DNA from: Candidatus Binatia bacterium
Lineage (GTDB): Bacteria > Desulfobacterota > Binatia > Bin18
NCBI GenBank assembly: GCA_951812575.1
Contig: OX638322.1
Coordinates: 2,975,925 to 3,039,924, forward strand
DNA length: 64,000 nt
Direction of reading: 5' to 3'
Shown one piece after another: positions 9,294 to 17,721 of the stretch; within the stretch, counting starts at the first letter, position 1; each line of letters begins with the position of its first letter. A model generated the notes under the pieces. It saw nothing but the letters and a program-made list of their open reading frames with translations, had not been told where the DNA came from and searched no databases. A program made the translations under genes and the position numbers.

Positions 9294-9356
9294 CCCCCTC
9301 TCCCCTGGTGGGAGAGGGTTGGGGTGAGGGGGAATATGCAAACTGAACCACTACCC
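9294..9356 (-). repeat. Extended REP-like element (about 63 bp), inverted relative to the 59485 copy
   Basis: Read on the minus strand: GGTAGTGGTTCAGTTTGCAT, then two or three variable bases, then CCCCCTCACCCC and the CCCTCTCCC/GGGGAGAGGG palindrome. The copy at 59485-59547 carries the same 20-base left flank, so this repeat unit is longer than the palindrome alone. It lies between the convergent clpA and TPR-methyltransferase genes, where it could serve as a terminator. Confidence 0.8.
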
Positions 9357-9375
9357 CCGGCTCTTTGCCGGTTCG

Positions 9376-10383
9376 CTACGGGGTCTTGCGCAGCACGACA
9401 CACAGCCCCCGGACCGGCCTGCCGTTATCAAGGCGCAGCGTGACCGATTCGAGAGAACTGACGGCGAACCCGCACTGTGTCGCCCGCCCTGCCAGATAGG
9501 CCCGGCCATGCATATAGTAACCTGAGCTGTTCACGCTCAGCTCCTGGGTCGGGTTGTCTTCAGCCGTGAAAATGAACAAGCCGGAGTCCCGGAGCGCGCC
9601 GAACGCGGCCCGGAAAACGTGGCGGGGGTCGCCGATATGCTCAAACACACCCGCGGCAACGAGCACATCATACCAGCCCGCCTTCTTCTCCAGAAAAGGG
9701 TAAAGGTCGCCCACGGTCAGTTCATTATAGATCGCGCGCTGTCGGGCTTTGGCCAGCATTTGCGGGGACAGGTCCACGCCATCCAGGCGTGTGGCCATCG
9801 GACTGACCGCCTGGCCACACAGGCCGGTTCCACAGCCCAGGTCAAGAATGGCGACTTTATCCTGACAGTGCCGCTCCAACGCCGCCCGAATCAACTGCGG
9901 GCACTGATAGCGCAGGCTGTTGACCAACTTCTGGTCGTACGAGGCGGCGTAATTATCATACAGGCGCGTAATATAGGCCGGTGCCGGTCGCTCCGGGACC
10001 GCCTCTGCGCCCGTATAGGCGAGGAGCAGCCTGGCCCCGATATGATCCTCCGGCACCAGGCGCAGATAGTGGCGCAAGTACCGCGTTGCCTGGGGTAAAT
10101 CGTTGTCCGAGATGAAGAGCCGACTGAGATAGGCGTGTGCCACAGGTTCATCGGGTTGGATGGCCAGGACGCGCTGAAAGCTGCGGATGGCGTCCGAGTT
10201 ACGGCCTGTTTTCATCAAAGCCAGGGCCAATTCGAGATAGGTGCGGAGGATAGCCGATATGAGGTCCGCGGCCCCTGGAGTCTGCGGGTCCTCTTGGAGG
10301 GCCTGCACGTAGAGTCCGAGGGCCTGGTCCAAGCGACCGTTGATATGATGTTCGATCGCCTGGTCGATACTGCTCGCAGACAT
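9376..10383 (-). CDS. TPR-containing class I SAM-dependent methyltransferase
   Basis: 335 aa. Residues 1-120 form tetratricopeptide-like helices (GRLDQALGLYVQALQEDP, AIRSFQRVLAIQPDEP, QATRYLRHYLRLVPED). The second half is a Rossmann methyltransferase with motif I ILDLGCGTGL (about 179-188), the acidic GVDLSPQML loop and DVLVAAGVFEHI. This TPR + ubiE/trans-aconitate-like arrangement is common in bacteria with unknown substrates, probably small molecules or proteins bound through the TPR. It ends just before a restriction-modification pair on the same strand, with no evident functional link. Confidence 0.85.
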   Translation of the reverse strand: MSASSIDQAIEHHINGRLDQALGLYVQALQEDPQTPGAADLISAILRTYLELALALMKTGRNSDAIRSFQRVLAIQPDEPVAHAYLSRLFISDNDLPQATRYLRHYLRLVPEDHIGARLLLAYTGAEAVPERPAPAYITRLYDNYAASYDQKLVNSLRYQCPQLIRAALERHCQDKVAILDLGCGTGLCGQAVSPMATRLDGVDLSPQMLAKARQRAIYNELTVGDLYPFLEKKAGWYDVLVAAGVFEHIGDPRHVFRAAFGALRDSGLFIFTAEDNPTQELSVNSSGYYMHGRAYLAGRATQCGFAVSSLESVTLRLDNGRPVRGLCVVLRKTP

Positions 10384-10389
10384 ACCGTG

Positions 10390-11970
10390 CTACTTCTTAT
10401 TCTTATCGTTGGCTAAAGGGTTGAATACTTTCTCCGTCAATCCGTACCGGGAGGACGATTCCCGAAAAAGCATGGGCTGGTGCGAACCGGTCGTGTAGGG
10501 GGTCATTTGCCGCTCCGCGATACGCCGCGTAGTCGGAGTCCAGGCTCCCGTCTTCTTTGCCAGACAGGCGAGGTCCAGCAGATTCAGCAGCTTAGCCGTA
10601 ATCGGACGTTTGGAGTCCCAGAATACGAGGGATGACCAGAACTCGAGCGCAAGCGGCGATGACACGAGCTCGTACAGAGACAGGCACTCCTCCTCGCTGT
10701 CACACGGGAAGAAGTAGCAGGTATCGTCAAGCAGTATGGGCTGGCCATTGATCGGTCCGATCTTTGTGAAACGTAGGTCCTTGTAGAGTCCAGAGATTGC
10801 GACTTTCCAAGGGGCGAAGGAGTATGGCCCGACTCCGAAGATCGAGAACTTTGGCCTCTTCTTGTAGACCGCACTAGCACGGGCTTCCAGAGTCCGTTCG
10901 TGAGCAGTTAAGTATTGCCACGCCCGAGGCGCGTGACTGCGAAGCTCGAGCGACGATTCCTCCATGGACCGGTGAGGAACCAAGAGGTATTTCCGGGGGG
11001 GACGGTGACCGGCGACATCGGAACTCTTCAACAGAGGAAAGACAACATCGGTCTCCAGCGATACGACTTCACCAAGGCCGTTGGTCAATTCTCCGTCCTT
11101 GACTGAGAACTCGAAGACCCGACTACAGTCGTGCTTTACACCTGAGCGCCATCCAGTCAGACCGTCCGAGGAAAGGGATTGTAGGCGTTTGTAAGTCTCC
11201 AAGTCGGATACGAGGCGATCATCTCTCATGCCGAAGTTCGACGATGGCCTTGGGGCATTCAGAGTATCGTAGACGACACACTCGCGGGTTTGGGTGCCTG
11301 GAGTCAGACAAACGAAAAGCAGGCAGGCATCTACCGAAACGCCGAACTCTCGATGAGCGTCAAGCCGATAGATCGTTGCGGACTCGATAGGGAGAGACGT
11401 ATCCCAGGCATGGACGAGAACCTTCCGGGCGACGCTCGTCTTACACAGCACCGCGATGGCCCCATGTCGTCCCCTGAGCCAGCGGAGATTTTCTCGTAGC
11501 ATCCATTCCGAGATGTCAAAATTTGCGCGCCCCGTCAGGGCGTCAATGCCGCGCAAGCCATCGAGGTTTGACTTCTCCGGGAGATTACTGCCGCCCAGTG
11601 AGCTAACCGCAGCGTTAGTCACCCACGGCGGGTTGCCGAGAATGAGAAGCGGGTCGGCGAGCTTCGAGAGTTCAGTATCCCAATCAACCCGAAAGAAGTC
11701 CCCCTTTTGTACCGTCGCCTGAGAAAACCGTGACACGGTCTGATGGGCCGCTTCAGCATGGGCTGGATTGTATTCGTAGCCTCGTACCGTGGCGTCTGGA
11801 AACGCCTCAAGAGCCGCGGCGAGAAAAGCGCCCTGGCCGCACGTGGGCTCAATTATGGAGGAAGGCTCAAAACCGGTGCGAAGCAGGAGGCTGCATACCG
11901 ATTTGGCTAGGCGCAGAGGAGTCTGGAAATCGCCAAACTCCACCGTCTGTTTAGCCGCTTTAGGATTCAT
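10390..11970 (-). CDS. Type II restriction-modification N6-adenine DNA methyltransferase
   Basis: 526 aa from the ATG at 11970, chosen because ATGA overlaps the stop of the upstream nuclease gene; the frame is open further upstream but that part overlaps the nuclease. Motif I (SAM binding) is EPTCGQGAFL (41-50) and the catalytic motif IV is NPPW (113-116), as in gamma-class adenine methylases of the TaqI/N6 group. The remaining 350 residues would hold the target-recognition domain. It would protect the host by methylating the site cut by its partner. Translational coupling with the nuclease suggests balanced expression. Confidence 0.88.
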   Translation of the reverse strand: MNPKAAKQTVEFGDFQTPLRLAKSVCSLLLRTGFEPSSIIEPTCGQGAFLAAALEAFPDATVRGYEYNPAHAEAAHQTVSRFSQATVQKGDFFRVDWDTELSKLADPLLILGNPPWVTNAAVSSLGGSNLPEKSNLDGLRGIDALTGRANFDISEWMLRENLRWLRGRHGAIAVLCKTSVARKVLVHAWDTSLPIESATIYRLDAHREFGVSVDACLLFVCLTPGTQTRECVVYDTLNAPRPSSNFGMRDDRLVSDLETYKRLQSLSSDGLTGWRSGVKHDCSRVFEFSVKDGELTNGLGEVVSLETDVVFPLLKSSDVAGHRPPRKYLLVPHRSMEESSLELRSHAPRAWQYLTAHERTLEARASAVYKKRPKFSIFGVGPYSFAPWKVAISGLYKDLRFTKIGPINGQPILLDDTCYFFPCDSEEECLSLYELVSSPLALEFWSSLVFWDSKRPITAKLLNLLDLACLAKKTGAWTPTTRRIAERQMTPYTTGSHQPMLFRESSSRYGLTEKVFNPLANDKNKK

Positions 11971-12617
11971 TTGACGCGGATAACTCCTGAGACTGAGCCA
12001 GCTCTGTCTATAACGCGACGATACTGTAGCCGCCATTGGAGTGCGTTGGAGATCGTGAGGAAGCCGGTCTCGGGAGGACGCTCCAATAATTCGTCAGCTA
12101 TGTTAGATGCCTCGATCTCGTCTACCGGAAGCATCTTATCACTCATGAAGGCAATGAGGTCGTCCTTGTTACCTTCGTTCCTGAGTATTCCAATGAGTCC
12201 CGTAGTCATCTGAAAATCAGCAGTGCAGCTCGCTTCCACAAAGATCACGTGTTGGATGTTTAGGCACCCGGTTGCCGCGGTAGTGTTATCGGTCTTCTCG
12301 TAGACGAAGACCAGCAACGAATAGCCGAGTCCGTAGATTTTCTGTCTTGCTGATTTGTAAGGACAAGAAGACTGCGGCTGCCTGATGCTCGTGACCTTCA
12401 TGTCCACTCCAAGGCCAGGGAAATCGATGCCCTTGGCCGACGAGCCTTCCTCGTAGTCGTACTTGGTATGAAGATAAGCCTGGAACTTATGCTCGAAGTA
12501 GGTTCCAACAGCCTTACCATCCGTCACCCCGTACAGGGCTGGTTCATCGTGGCCAGACTCGATTTCCGCAAACGCCCTGGCTTCGGCTCTGAGAAGCTCA
12601 ACTGTCAAATCCGCCAT
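11967..12617 (-). CDS. Putative type II restriction endonuclease, PD-(D/E)XK type
   Basis: 216 aa. A plausible catalytic triad is Asp65 in GIDFPGLG and Asp72-Met-Lys74 in VDMKVTS, with Glu42 (YFEHKF) upstream, matching the E...D...(D/E)xK layout. Position directly before, and overlapping, an adenine methylase strongly supports the role. The specificity cannot be read from sequence. SD AGGAG lies about 7 bases before the ATG at 12617. No controller (C) protein gene is present. Confidence 0.8.
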   Translation of the reverse strand: MADLTVELLRAEARAFAEIESGHDEPALYGVTDGKAVGTYFEHKFQAYLHTKYDYEEGSSAKGIDFPGLGVDMKVTSIRQPQSSCPYKSARQKIYGLGYSLLVFVYEKTDNTTAATGCLNIQHVIFVEASCTADFQMTTGLIGILRNEGNKDDLIAFMSDKMLPVDEIEASNIADELLERPPETGFLTISNALQWRLQYRRVIDRAGSVSGVIRVK

Positions 12618-12787
12618 CGTACTCCTAGCACATCTAAATATTCCAATAGACCGTTGCGGCTCGACATATGAGTATAGGTCATTGGCATACTCACGTCACG
12701 ATGACCAGAAAACTCATAACGGCTGGACCTCTGCCCGCTGGCCCGATATGCATGCGGCACTAATCCTTGCTCAAAGAGGAGAAGCTG
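12618..12787. promoter_or_regulatory. Divergent promoter region of the restriction pair and LLM oxidoreductase
   Basis: This 170-bp divergent gap is AT-richer than its surroundings. It contains an outward inverted repeat TGAGTA-N13-TACTCA (12669-12693) about 50 bases from the nuclease start, a plausible site for an unlinked regulator. No convincing -35/-10 pair could be fixed. Confidence 0.3.
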
Positions 12788-13846
12788 ATGGATTTTGGAG
12801 TGACCTTTCCGGCGCGGGTCGGCGATTTTGAACTGGTCGAACTGGCCGAGCGGCTGGGCTATCGCCAAGCCTGGTTTTACGATTCGCAGATGATCTATTC
12901 GGACGTCTATGCGACCATGGCCCTGGCGGCGCATAAGACCTCCACGATTCGACTCGGAACCGGCGTGGCCGTGCCGACGACGCGCCTGGCCCCGACCATT
13001 GCCCATTCGATCGCGACTATCAACCAACTCGCCCCCGGCCGGGTTGAATTAGGGGTGGGAACAGGCAACACCGCTCGCCTGACGATGGGCCTGCGACCCA
13101 TCAGCCTCACGCGCATGAAAAAGGAAGTGCGTCTGATCCAGACCCTGCTGGCCGGTGAGACGGGAACGCTCCAGGAGGAGGGTGAAGAGCACGCTGTCCG
13201 TTTTCTGCATCCGCACCGCAGTTATATCAACCTCAAAGACCCGGTGACGGTCAGCATCTCGGCCCTGGGTCCCAAGACCCTGGCCTATTGCGGCTCGGAA
13301 TCGGACGGCCATATCACCTGGGGGATAGACCCGGACGGGCTGCGGGCGGCTCGGGCGATCATCGACGACGCGGCCCACAAGCGCGGCAAATCACCGGACG
13401 ACGTACCCTCAAGATGTTTCTTCCCCACCGCGCTGCTCTCGCCTGGTGAGACCACCGCAACACCGCGCATCATGAGCCTGGTCGCCCCGTTCATTATGAA
13501 TTTCCTGCACGTCCAGGTAGAGTGGGGCAGCGCCTTGCTGCCGCCGATTCCGGCAGTGGCGGAGTGGGTTGAGCGCTACAAAAAATACGCGGCGGGACTC
13601 CCTGCGGAAACACGGCATCTCACCCTGCACGAGGGCCATATCATTTATCCGCGTGAGGACGAGGCGGAATTTATCGTGCCGGAACTGGCCGAGGTGGTGG
13701 CCATCATTGGCCAGCCGGACGAGGTTATTGCGCGCATCCACGCCCTCGAAGACGCCGGCCTGTCGCATTTTGCCTTTCAGGTCATGGACGACGACCCGGT
13801 CAGGCAGATGACCGACTTTGCCGAAAAGGTGATGGCCAAGTATTGA
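12788..13846 (+). CDS. LLM class flavin-dependent oxidoreductase
   Basis: 352 aa luciferase-like TIM-barrel monooxygenase using FMNH2 or F420. The ATG at 12788 is preceded by AGAGGAGAAG at good spacing; an upstream ATG would place the ribosome binding site inside the gene. Family landmarks: N-terminal MDFGVTFPARVGDFELVELAE, the IRLGTGVAVPTTRLAP strand-loop, GRVELGVGTGNTARLTMG, and C-terminal GLSHFAFQVMDDDP. It is a stand-alone transcription unit. Substrate unknown; the related gene at 16678 points to a shared class of reactions. Confidence 0.88.
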   Translation: MDFGVTFPARVGDFELVELAERLGYRQAWFYDSQMIYSDVYATMALAAHKTSTIRLGTGVAVPTTRLAPTIAHSIATINQLAPGRVELGVGTGNTARLTMGLRPISLTRMKKEVRLIQTLLAGETGTLQEEGEEHAVRFLHPHRSYINLKDPVTVSISALGPKTLAYCGSESDGHITWGIDPDGLRAARAIIDDAAHKRGKSPDDVPSRCFFPTALLSPGETTATPRIMSLVAPFIMNFLHVQVEWGSALLPPIPAVAEWVERYKKYAAGLPAETRHLTLHEGHIIYPREDEAEFIVPELAEVVAIIGQPDEVIARIHALEDAGLSHFAFQVMDDDPVRQMTDFAEKVMAKY

Positions 13847-13877
13847 GCAGGGCAGGCTGAGGGGGAGCGTAAGGAGG

Positions 13878-14258
13878 TTATTTCTCCGTATCCGATCCTA
13901 GTGGTAAGAGGTGCAGTCTTTGCTTTCTCGGGTCTACCGTCAGCAGAGCGCCTTGCTCAAGGGCCTTCTCCGTTGTTGCGATGGCTGCCAGTATAACAGC
14001 GCCCATCGTTGAAGGACGAGTGTCTTCCGACCTGATCTGGATTACACTCGGAGCAGTCGCTTGTGTATGGAAGAGAAGGGTGCTGAAATCGAGGTCATGG
14101 GTGAAGACAACGTAGCTCTCCCTTCTTGCATACTCCATGATTTCGCTATCAGGGGCTCTCCCGTCTCCGAGTTCAGACCAGTGTACGGCATCCAGCCCGT
14201 TCTGACGGAAAACTCCCGTCCACTGAGGGGACAGGTTCATGTCAATAACGAATTTCAA
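13878..14258 (-). CDS. DUF5615 PIN-like toxin candidate
   Basis: 126 aa starting at TTG 14258, giving the typical beginning (M)KFVIDMNLSPQW and a TTGA overlap with the antitoxin stop; an in-frame ATG at 14297 would overlap the antitoxin by 43 bases. The PIN-like acidic residues are visible: VIDMNLSP, the Asp in PDSEIMEYARRES and VFTHDLDF. DUF5615 proteins are Mut7-C/PIN-like predicted ribonucleases that pair with DUF433 antitoxins. The operon order antitoxin-toxin matches. Activity is inferred. Confidence 0.8.
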   Translation of the reverse strand: MKFVIDMNLSPQWTGVFRQNGLDAVHWSELGDGRAPDSEIMEYARRESYVVFTHDLDFSTLLFHTQATAPSVIQIRSEDTRPSTMGAVILAAIATTEKALEQGALLTVDPRKQRLHLLPLGSDTEK

Positions 14259-14491
14259 GAGGATTTGAGGGGCAATTCTTGCTCCTCCGCTCTCCATGTG
14301 GCGTAGGCAAGAGCGGCCAAGATATCCTCTGCTTCCAGGTACGGGTAGAGACGAAGAATCTCCGTGCGCTCAACATTAGAAGCGAGTAAGCCTGTAATTG
14401 TTCCTACAGTGACCCGCAGACCTCTAATACAGGGCTTTCCACCCATGACCACAGGGTCAATGGTAATCCTTTCAATCCCAGGAAAGTTCAT
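14255..14491 (-). CDS. DUF433 antitoxin (VapB45-like)
   Basis: 78 aa with the DUF433 hallmark ITIDPVVMGGKPCIRGLRVTV and a helix-turn-helix region including YPYLEAEDILAALAYA. In characterised members the domain folds as a winged helix that binds the promoter and neutralises the PIN-like partner. Its ATG at 14491 sits about where transcription should begin (promoter at 14499-14526), so the mRNA is probably leaderless. Confidence 0.85.
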   Translation of the reverse strand: MNFPGIERITIDPVVMGGKPCIRGLRVTVGTITGLLASNVERTEILRLYPYLEAEDILAALAYATWRAEEQELPLKSS

Positions 14492-14498
14492 ACGAGAT

Positions 14499-14526
14499 AT
14501 TATATCGGTTTCTAGCGGACAGTAAA
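14499..14526 (-). promoter_or_regulatory. Promoter of the DUF433/DUF5615 pair
   Basis: On the minus strand TTTACT (14526-14521), 16-base spacer, TATAAT (14504-14499). A start about 7 bases downstream falls on or next to the ATG at 14491. Confidence 0.55.
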
Positions 14527-14591
14527 TCCGCTTGAAGTTTTATCTCCAACATTGCTATGACGAAGGCATTCCAGACCAAAGGAGGAAAGCT

Positions 14592-14978
14592 ATGGCTTCG
14601 TTTATGGGGGCGTATGGAGGACAGACGTATGCGCTGATGCGGATCGTCTTGGGATTCACCTTTCTTTTCCACGGGACCCAAAAGCTGTTGGGTTTTCCCC
14701 CACCGGTACCGGAAGCACCCGCGTTTATCATCTACGGCGCAGGGACCATTGAACTGGTTGGCGGGGCGCTGATTATGATCGGGCTGATGACCACCTGGGC
14801 GGCCTTTATTTGTAGCGGCCTGATGGCCGCCGCCTATTGGATGGCCCACGGCATGAATGCCCTCCTCCCGATTCAGAATCAGGGCGAGTTGGCCGTTGTC
14901 TACTGCTTCGCCTTTTTGTTTATCTCCGCGCATGGCTCTGGGATGTGGAGCGTCGACGCTGCACAAAGCAGCGCCTAG
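14592..14978 (+). CDS. DoxX family integral membrane protein
   Basis: 128 aa with four predicted membrane helices: YALMRIVLGFTFLFHGTQKLL, the GAGTIELVGGALIMIGL segment, WAAFICSGLMAAAYWMA and VVYCFAFLFISAHG. The FHGTQKLLG motif is characteristic of DoxX/DoxD proteins, which are linked to quinone-dependent redox or respiratory-chain accessory roles. A strong AAAGGAGGAAAG ribosome binding site precedes the ATG at 14592. Flanking genes are unrelated. Confidence 0.88.
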   Translation: MASFMGAYGGQTYALMRIVLGFTFLFHGTQKLLGFPPPVPEAPAFIIYGAGTIELVGGALIMIGLMTTWAAFICSGLMAAAYWMAHGMNALLPIQNQGELAVVYCFAFLFISAHGSGMWSVDAAQSSA

Positions 14979-14988
14979 CCTGAGAAGC

Positions 14989-15014
14989 GGCGGGCGGTTC
15001 GTGAACCGCCCGCC
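14989..15014. terminator. Strong palindrome after doxX
   Basis: GGCGGGCGGTTC and GAACCGCCCGCC are a perfect 12-bp inverted repeat separated by two bases, 11 bases after the doxX stop. No U-run follows, so it may be a dispersed repeat acting as a transcript end. A second hairpin, GCGGGCATCTTGCCCGC, follows at 15049-15065. Confidence 0.5.
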
Positions 15015-15158
15015 CACCCCCATTTGACGCTCTTCCTCCTCTGGGAGCGCGGGCATCTTGCCCGCCGCCTTCTTTTGCGGGCTGGACCCTACCCGAGTCC
15101 ACTGATTCCTGGTAAATTGCCTGGCCTGTCAGATACATGAAGATTGGAGTGTATTGGT

Positions 15159-15686
15159 ATGGCTGAACTTGCCTATGCGTCGCATATCCAGGTTGGGGAG
15201 AAGCGGTTTCGAGAGCGCTACGGACTCGACTTCGAAGACTTCCGGGTCGGGCAGATTTTCAAACATCGGCCCGGTTTGACGATTACCCAACAGGATAACC
15301 TCGAAGAATCGTTTGATACGCTCAACCAGGCCATGATCCATTTTGATGCTCACTACGCCTCCAAGACCGAGTGGAAAAAACCTCTGGTCGTCAGCACGCT
15401 GACCCTGCAACGCCTGATCGGCATGACCTGGAAGACGTTTTTCAAGAAGACGCGCATCCTGGGCTGGTCTGCGCTCAATATGACGGCTCCTGTCTTTGGC
15501 GGAGATACGCTCTACGCCGAGACCGAGATTAGGGCCAAGGAGGAGGTTGCCGGTGATGCCGCGTGCGGCAAGCTCACGGTCGAAACCAGGGGGGTGAATC
15601 AGGACGGGAAGCTGGTGTGCGTGATGGGCTATGACCTGCTGGTGTATAAACGTGACGCCGTGCCGTTTGAAGCCGTCAATTACTAG
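15159..15686 (+). CDS. MaoC-like hot-dog dehydratase A
   Basis: 175 aa from the ATG at 15159, with GGAG about 10 bases upstream; a TTG at 15144 is a less likely start. It has the hot-dog fold signature of MaoC/mesaconyl-CoA hydratase-like proteins: FEDFRVGQIFKHRPGLTIT, the catalytic-loop region IHFDAHYASKT, and GDTLYAETEI. The C-terminal VETRGVNQDGKLVCVM is shared with the next gene (VRTRAVNQDGQEVCSF), so the two are tandem paralogues. They likely hydrate or dehydrate a CoA thioester as a pair or heterodimer; the substrate is unknown. Confidence 0.86.
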   Translation: MAELAYASHIQVGEKRFRERYGLDFEDFRVGQIFKHRPGLTITQQDNLEESFDTLNQAMIHFDAHYASKTEWKKPLVVSTLTLQRLIGMTWKTFFKKTRILGWSALNMTAPVFGGDTLYAETEIRAKEEVAGDAACGKLTVETRGVNQDGKLVCVMGYDLLVYKRDAVPFEAVNY

Positions 15687-15703
15687 ACTGAAGGTACACT
15701 ACC

Positions 15704-16225
15704 ATGAGTCAGTTTCATTCGCACCGAAAACTTGAAGACAATGTGTTCATGGAGATCGCGGGCATCGAGTTCGAAGACTTTGAAGTCGGCCAAGTCTTTG
15801 AACACCGACCGGGACGCACGTTTACAGCTGAGGACAATCGGCAACACACCTTTCGGTCTGCCGACCTCTCCGCCCGTACCGCCGACGCGGTGTATAATCA
15901 CAATGTGTATGGCGGAGAAAACGTGATTAGCGAAACCCTGGTGTTGAGCGCGGTCACCGCCATGACAACCAAAACCTTCAACAAGGTCGTGGCCAACCTC
16001 GGCTGGACCGAGGTCACACTGCCGACTCCGGTGAAAGCCGGCGATACGATTTATGCCGAGTCCGAACTGCTCGACAAACGGGAATCGCGCTCCCGCCCGG
16101 CCCAGGCCGTGCTGCATGTCCGCACCCGGGCGGTCAATCAAGACGGACAGGAAGTCTGCTCGTTCGAGCGAAAACTCCTGATCTACAAACGCGGTCTGGG
16201 ACCGTACGAAGACGCAGGCTATTAG
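15704..16225 (+). CDS. MaoC-like hot-dog dehydratase B
   Basis: 173 aa, 17 bases after dehydratase A. FEDFEVGQVFEHRPGRTFTAEDN and VKAGDTIYAESELL mirror the paralogue. At the catalytic position it reads YNHNVYGGEN rather than HFDAHYASKT; loss of the Asp makes it possible that only one subunit is fully active, as seen in pseudo-dimeric hydratases. That is inference from two sequences. Confidence 0.86.
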   Translation: MSQFHSHRKLEDNVFMEIAGIEFEDFEVGQVFEHRPGRTFTAEDNRQHTFRSADLSARTADAVYNHNVYGGENVISETLVLSAVTAMTTKTFNKVVANLGWTEVTLPTPVKAGDTIYAESELLDKRESRSRPAQAVLHVRTRAVNQDGQEVCSFERKLLIYKRGLGPYEDAGY

Positions 16226-16241
16226 GAAGAGGTGTCCCCGC

Positions 16242-16649
16242 ATGAATACCCTTGAAGAAGGCACGGCACTGACCCTCGATTTTAAGAAGTTGCGCAAGGT
16301 CGCCGAAACCGACCAGGATGTCATCCCGGTCGTTTTGCAACACGCCGAGAATGGCGAGGTGCTGTTTATCGGCTATGCGAATGACCTGGCACTCCGGGAG
16401 ACGTTCAAAACTCGACAGGCGGTGTTATGGTCCACCTCGCGGAACGAGTTATGGCGGAAGGGCGCGACCTCGGGCGATGTGCTCGATCTGATTGACGTCC
16501 GAGTCAACTGCGAACAGAATTCCGTGCTGTACCGCGTCATCCCTCGCAGAGGCGGAGTGTGTCATACCAAAGACGCCACCGGTCAGGCCCGGCAGACGTG
16601 CTATTACCGCTCCACGACGGCTATAGACCGAGAGCTCGAATTCGTTTGA
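16242..16649 (+). CDS. HisI-like (phosphoribosyl-AMP cyclohydrolase family) protein with altered metal site
   Basis: 135 aa, aligned with HisI over its full length: VVLQHAENGEVLFIGYAND, VLWSTSRNELWRKGATSGD, and the zinc cysteines Cys90, Cys107 (GGVCHT) and Cys120 (QTCYY). HisI normally has a DCDxD stretch whose three Asp bind magnesium; here it is N89-C-E-Q-N93, so two Asp are Asn and one is Glu. It sits in a MaoC/LLM cluster, not a histidine operon. A standard HisI role is therefore doubtful; a hydrolase acting on another purine-like or cyclic substrate is possible. Confidence 0.8.
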   Translation: MNTLEEGTALTLDFKKLRKVAETDQDVIPVVLQHAENGEVLFIGYANDLALRETFKTRQAVLWSTSRNELWRKGATSGDVLDLIDVRVNCEQNSVLYRVIPRRGGVCHTKDATGQARQTCYYRSTTAIDRELEFV

Positions 16650-16677
16650 TACCCTTTGACCTGGAAGGAGCAGGTGC

Positions 16678-17529
16678 ATGAAGCTTGGCATCTTCAGTTT
16701 TAATACCGAATACACCATGCCAGCGGCGGAATTGGCCGTCGCCTGCGAGGAACGCGGCTTTGAGTCCCTGTGGGTGCCCGAACACACCCATATTCCGGCG
16801 AGCCGGGAAACCCCCTGGCCGGCCGGTGGCCCGCTGCCCAAAGAATACATCCACATGTCCGATCCGTTCTCGAGTCTGGCCGCAGCCGCGGCCGTGACCG
16901 AGAAAATCCTGTTGGGTACCGGGGTCTCACTGGTTATCGAGCACGAGCCCCTCTACCAGGCCAAGCAGGTGGCAACCCTGGACCGTATTTCCAACGGCCG
17001 TTTCCTGTTCGGCGTGGGTGCCGGCTGGATTCGGGAAGAAATGCAGAACCACGGCACCCCGCCCAACCGGCGCTGGCAGGTCTTCAAAGAGCATATTGAG
17101 GCCATGAAAGCCCTGTGGACGCAGGAAGAAGCCTCCTACCACGGCGAGTTCGTGAACTTCGACCGGGTCTGGTCCTACCCCAAGCCGCTGACCGTGCCGC
17201 ACCCGCCCATCATTCTGGGCAGCATGAGCTCCAAACTGGGCCGGCAGCGCGTAGCCGATCACTGCGACGGTTGGCTGCCCATCGAGACCCTGATTGACGA
17301 CTGGCCGGCCGCCGTGGCCGACCTGAACGAACGCATGGAAAAAGCCGGGCGTGCCCCAGGCTCCATTCCCATCTCGTTCTTCTGCATCGACACCCCGGAC
17401 GAGCAACGCCTGGGGCGCTACCGGGATATGGGAGCCGTCAGAACCGCCGTGCGCATTCCGACCGAAGGCCGCGAGGTGATTCTGCCCTTCCTGGACACAT
17501 ACGTTGAGATTGCGCAACGGTTGGCGTAA
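16678..17529 (+). CDS. LLM class F420/FMN-dependent oxidoreductase
   Basis: 283 aa luciferase-like protein. Landmarks are MKLGIFSFNTEYTMPAAELA, ESLWVPEHTHIP, KILLGTGVSLVIEHEPLYQAKQVATLD split over residues 75-100, and NGRFLFGVGAGWIREEMQNHG. It resembles the F420-dependent 'Rv2161c/TIGR03619' subgroup. AAGGAGCAGGTGC precedes the ATG. With the HisI-like and MaoC genes it forms a four-gene same-strand cluster with gaps of 16-28 bases, probably one operon for a degradative pathway. Confidence 0.88.
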   Translation: MKLGIFSFNTEYTMPAAELAVACEERGFESLWVPEHTHIPASRETPWPAGGPLPKEYIHMSDPFSSLAAAAAVTEKILLGTGVSLVIEHEPLYQAKQVATLDRISNGRFLFGVGAGWIREEMQNHGTPPNRRWQVFKEHIEAMKALWTQEEASYHGEFVNFDRVWSYPKPLTVPHPPIILGSMSSKLGRQRVADHCDGWLPIETLIDDWPAAVADLNERMEKAGRAPGSIPISFFCIDTPDEQRLGRYRDMGAVRTAVRIPTEGREVILPFLDTYVEIAQRLA

Positions 17530-17721
17530 AATAGAGCAGTCTTTTGTCCGCAAAAATCTGAGCGGAGCCTCTGGGTACAATGTCGGTCGGATTGACCCGG
17601 CTGATATCCCAATAGCCCTATCGAAACAGTCGACATGCTATAGAGGTCGTTCATACTAGCGGCAGGCATCAATCAAGGAAGCGATTGGCACGATGTCGGC
17701 GCGCGAAGGAGTGGTTTCGAA

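Noticed and set aside
12605..13027. Minus-strand frame of 140 codons upstream of the restriction endonuclease, considered as a controller (C) protein
   Set aside because: It lacks a helix-turn-helix and overlaps the LLM gene antisense.
14472..15056. Minus-strand frame of 194 codons over doxX
   Set aside because: Opposite a clear DoxX membrane protein with a strong ribosome binding site; no recognisable domain.
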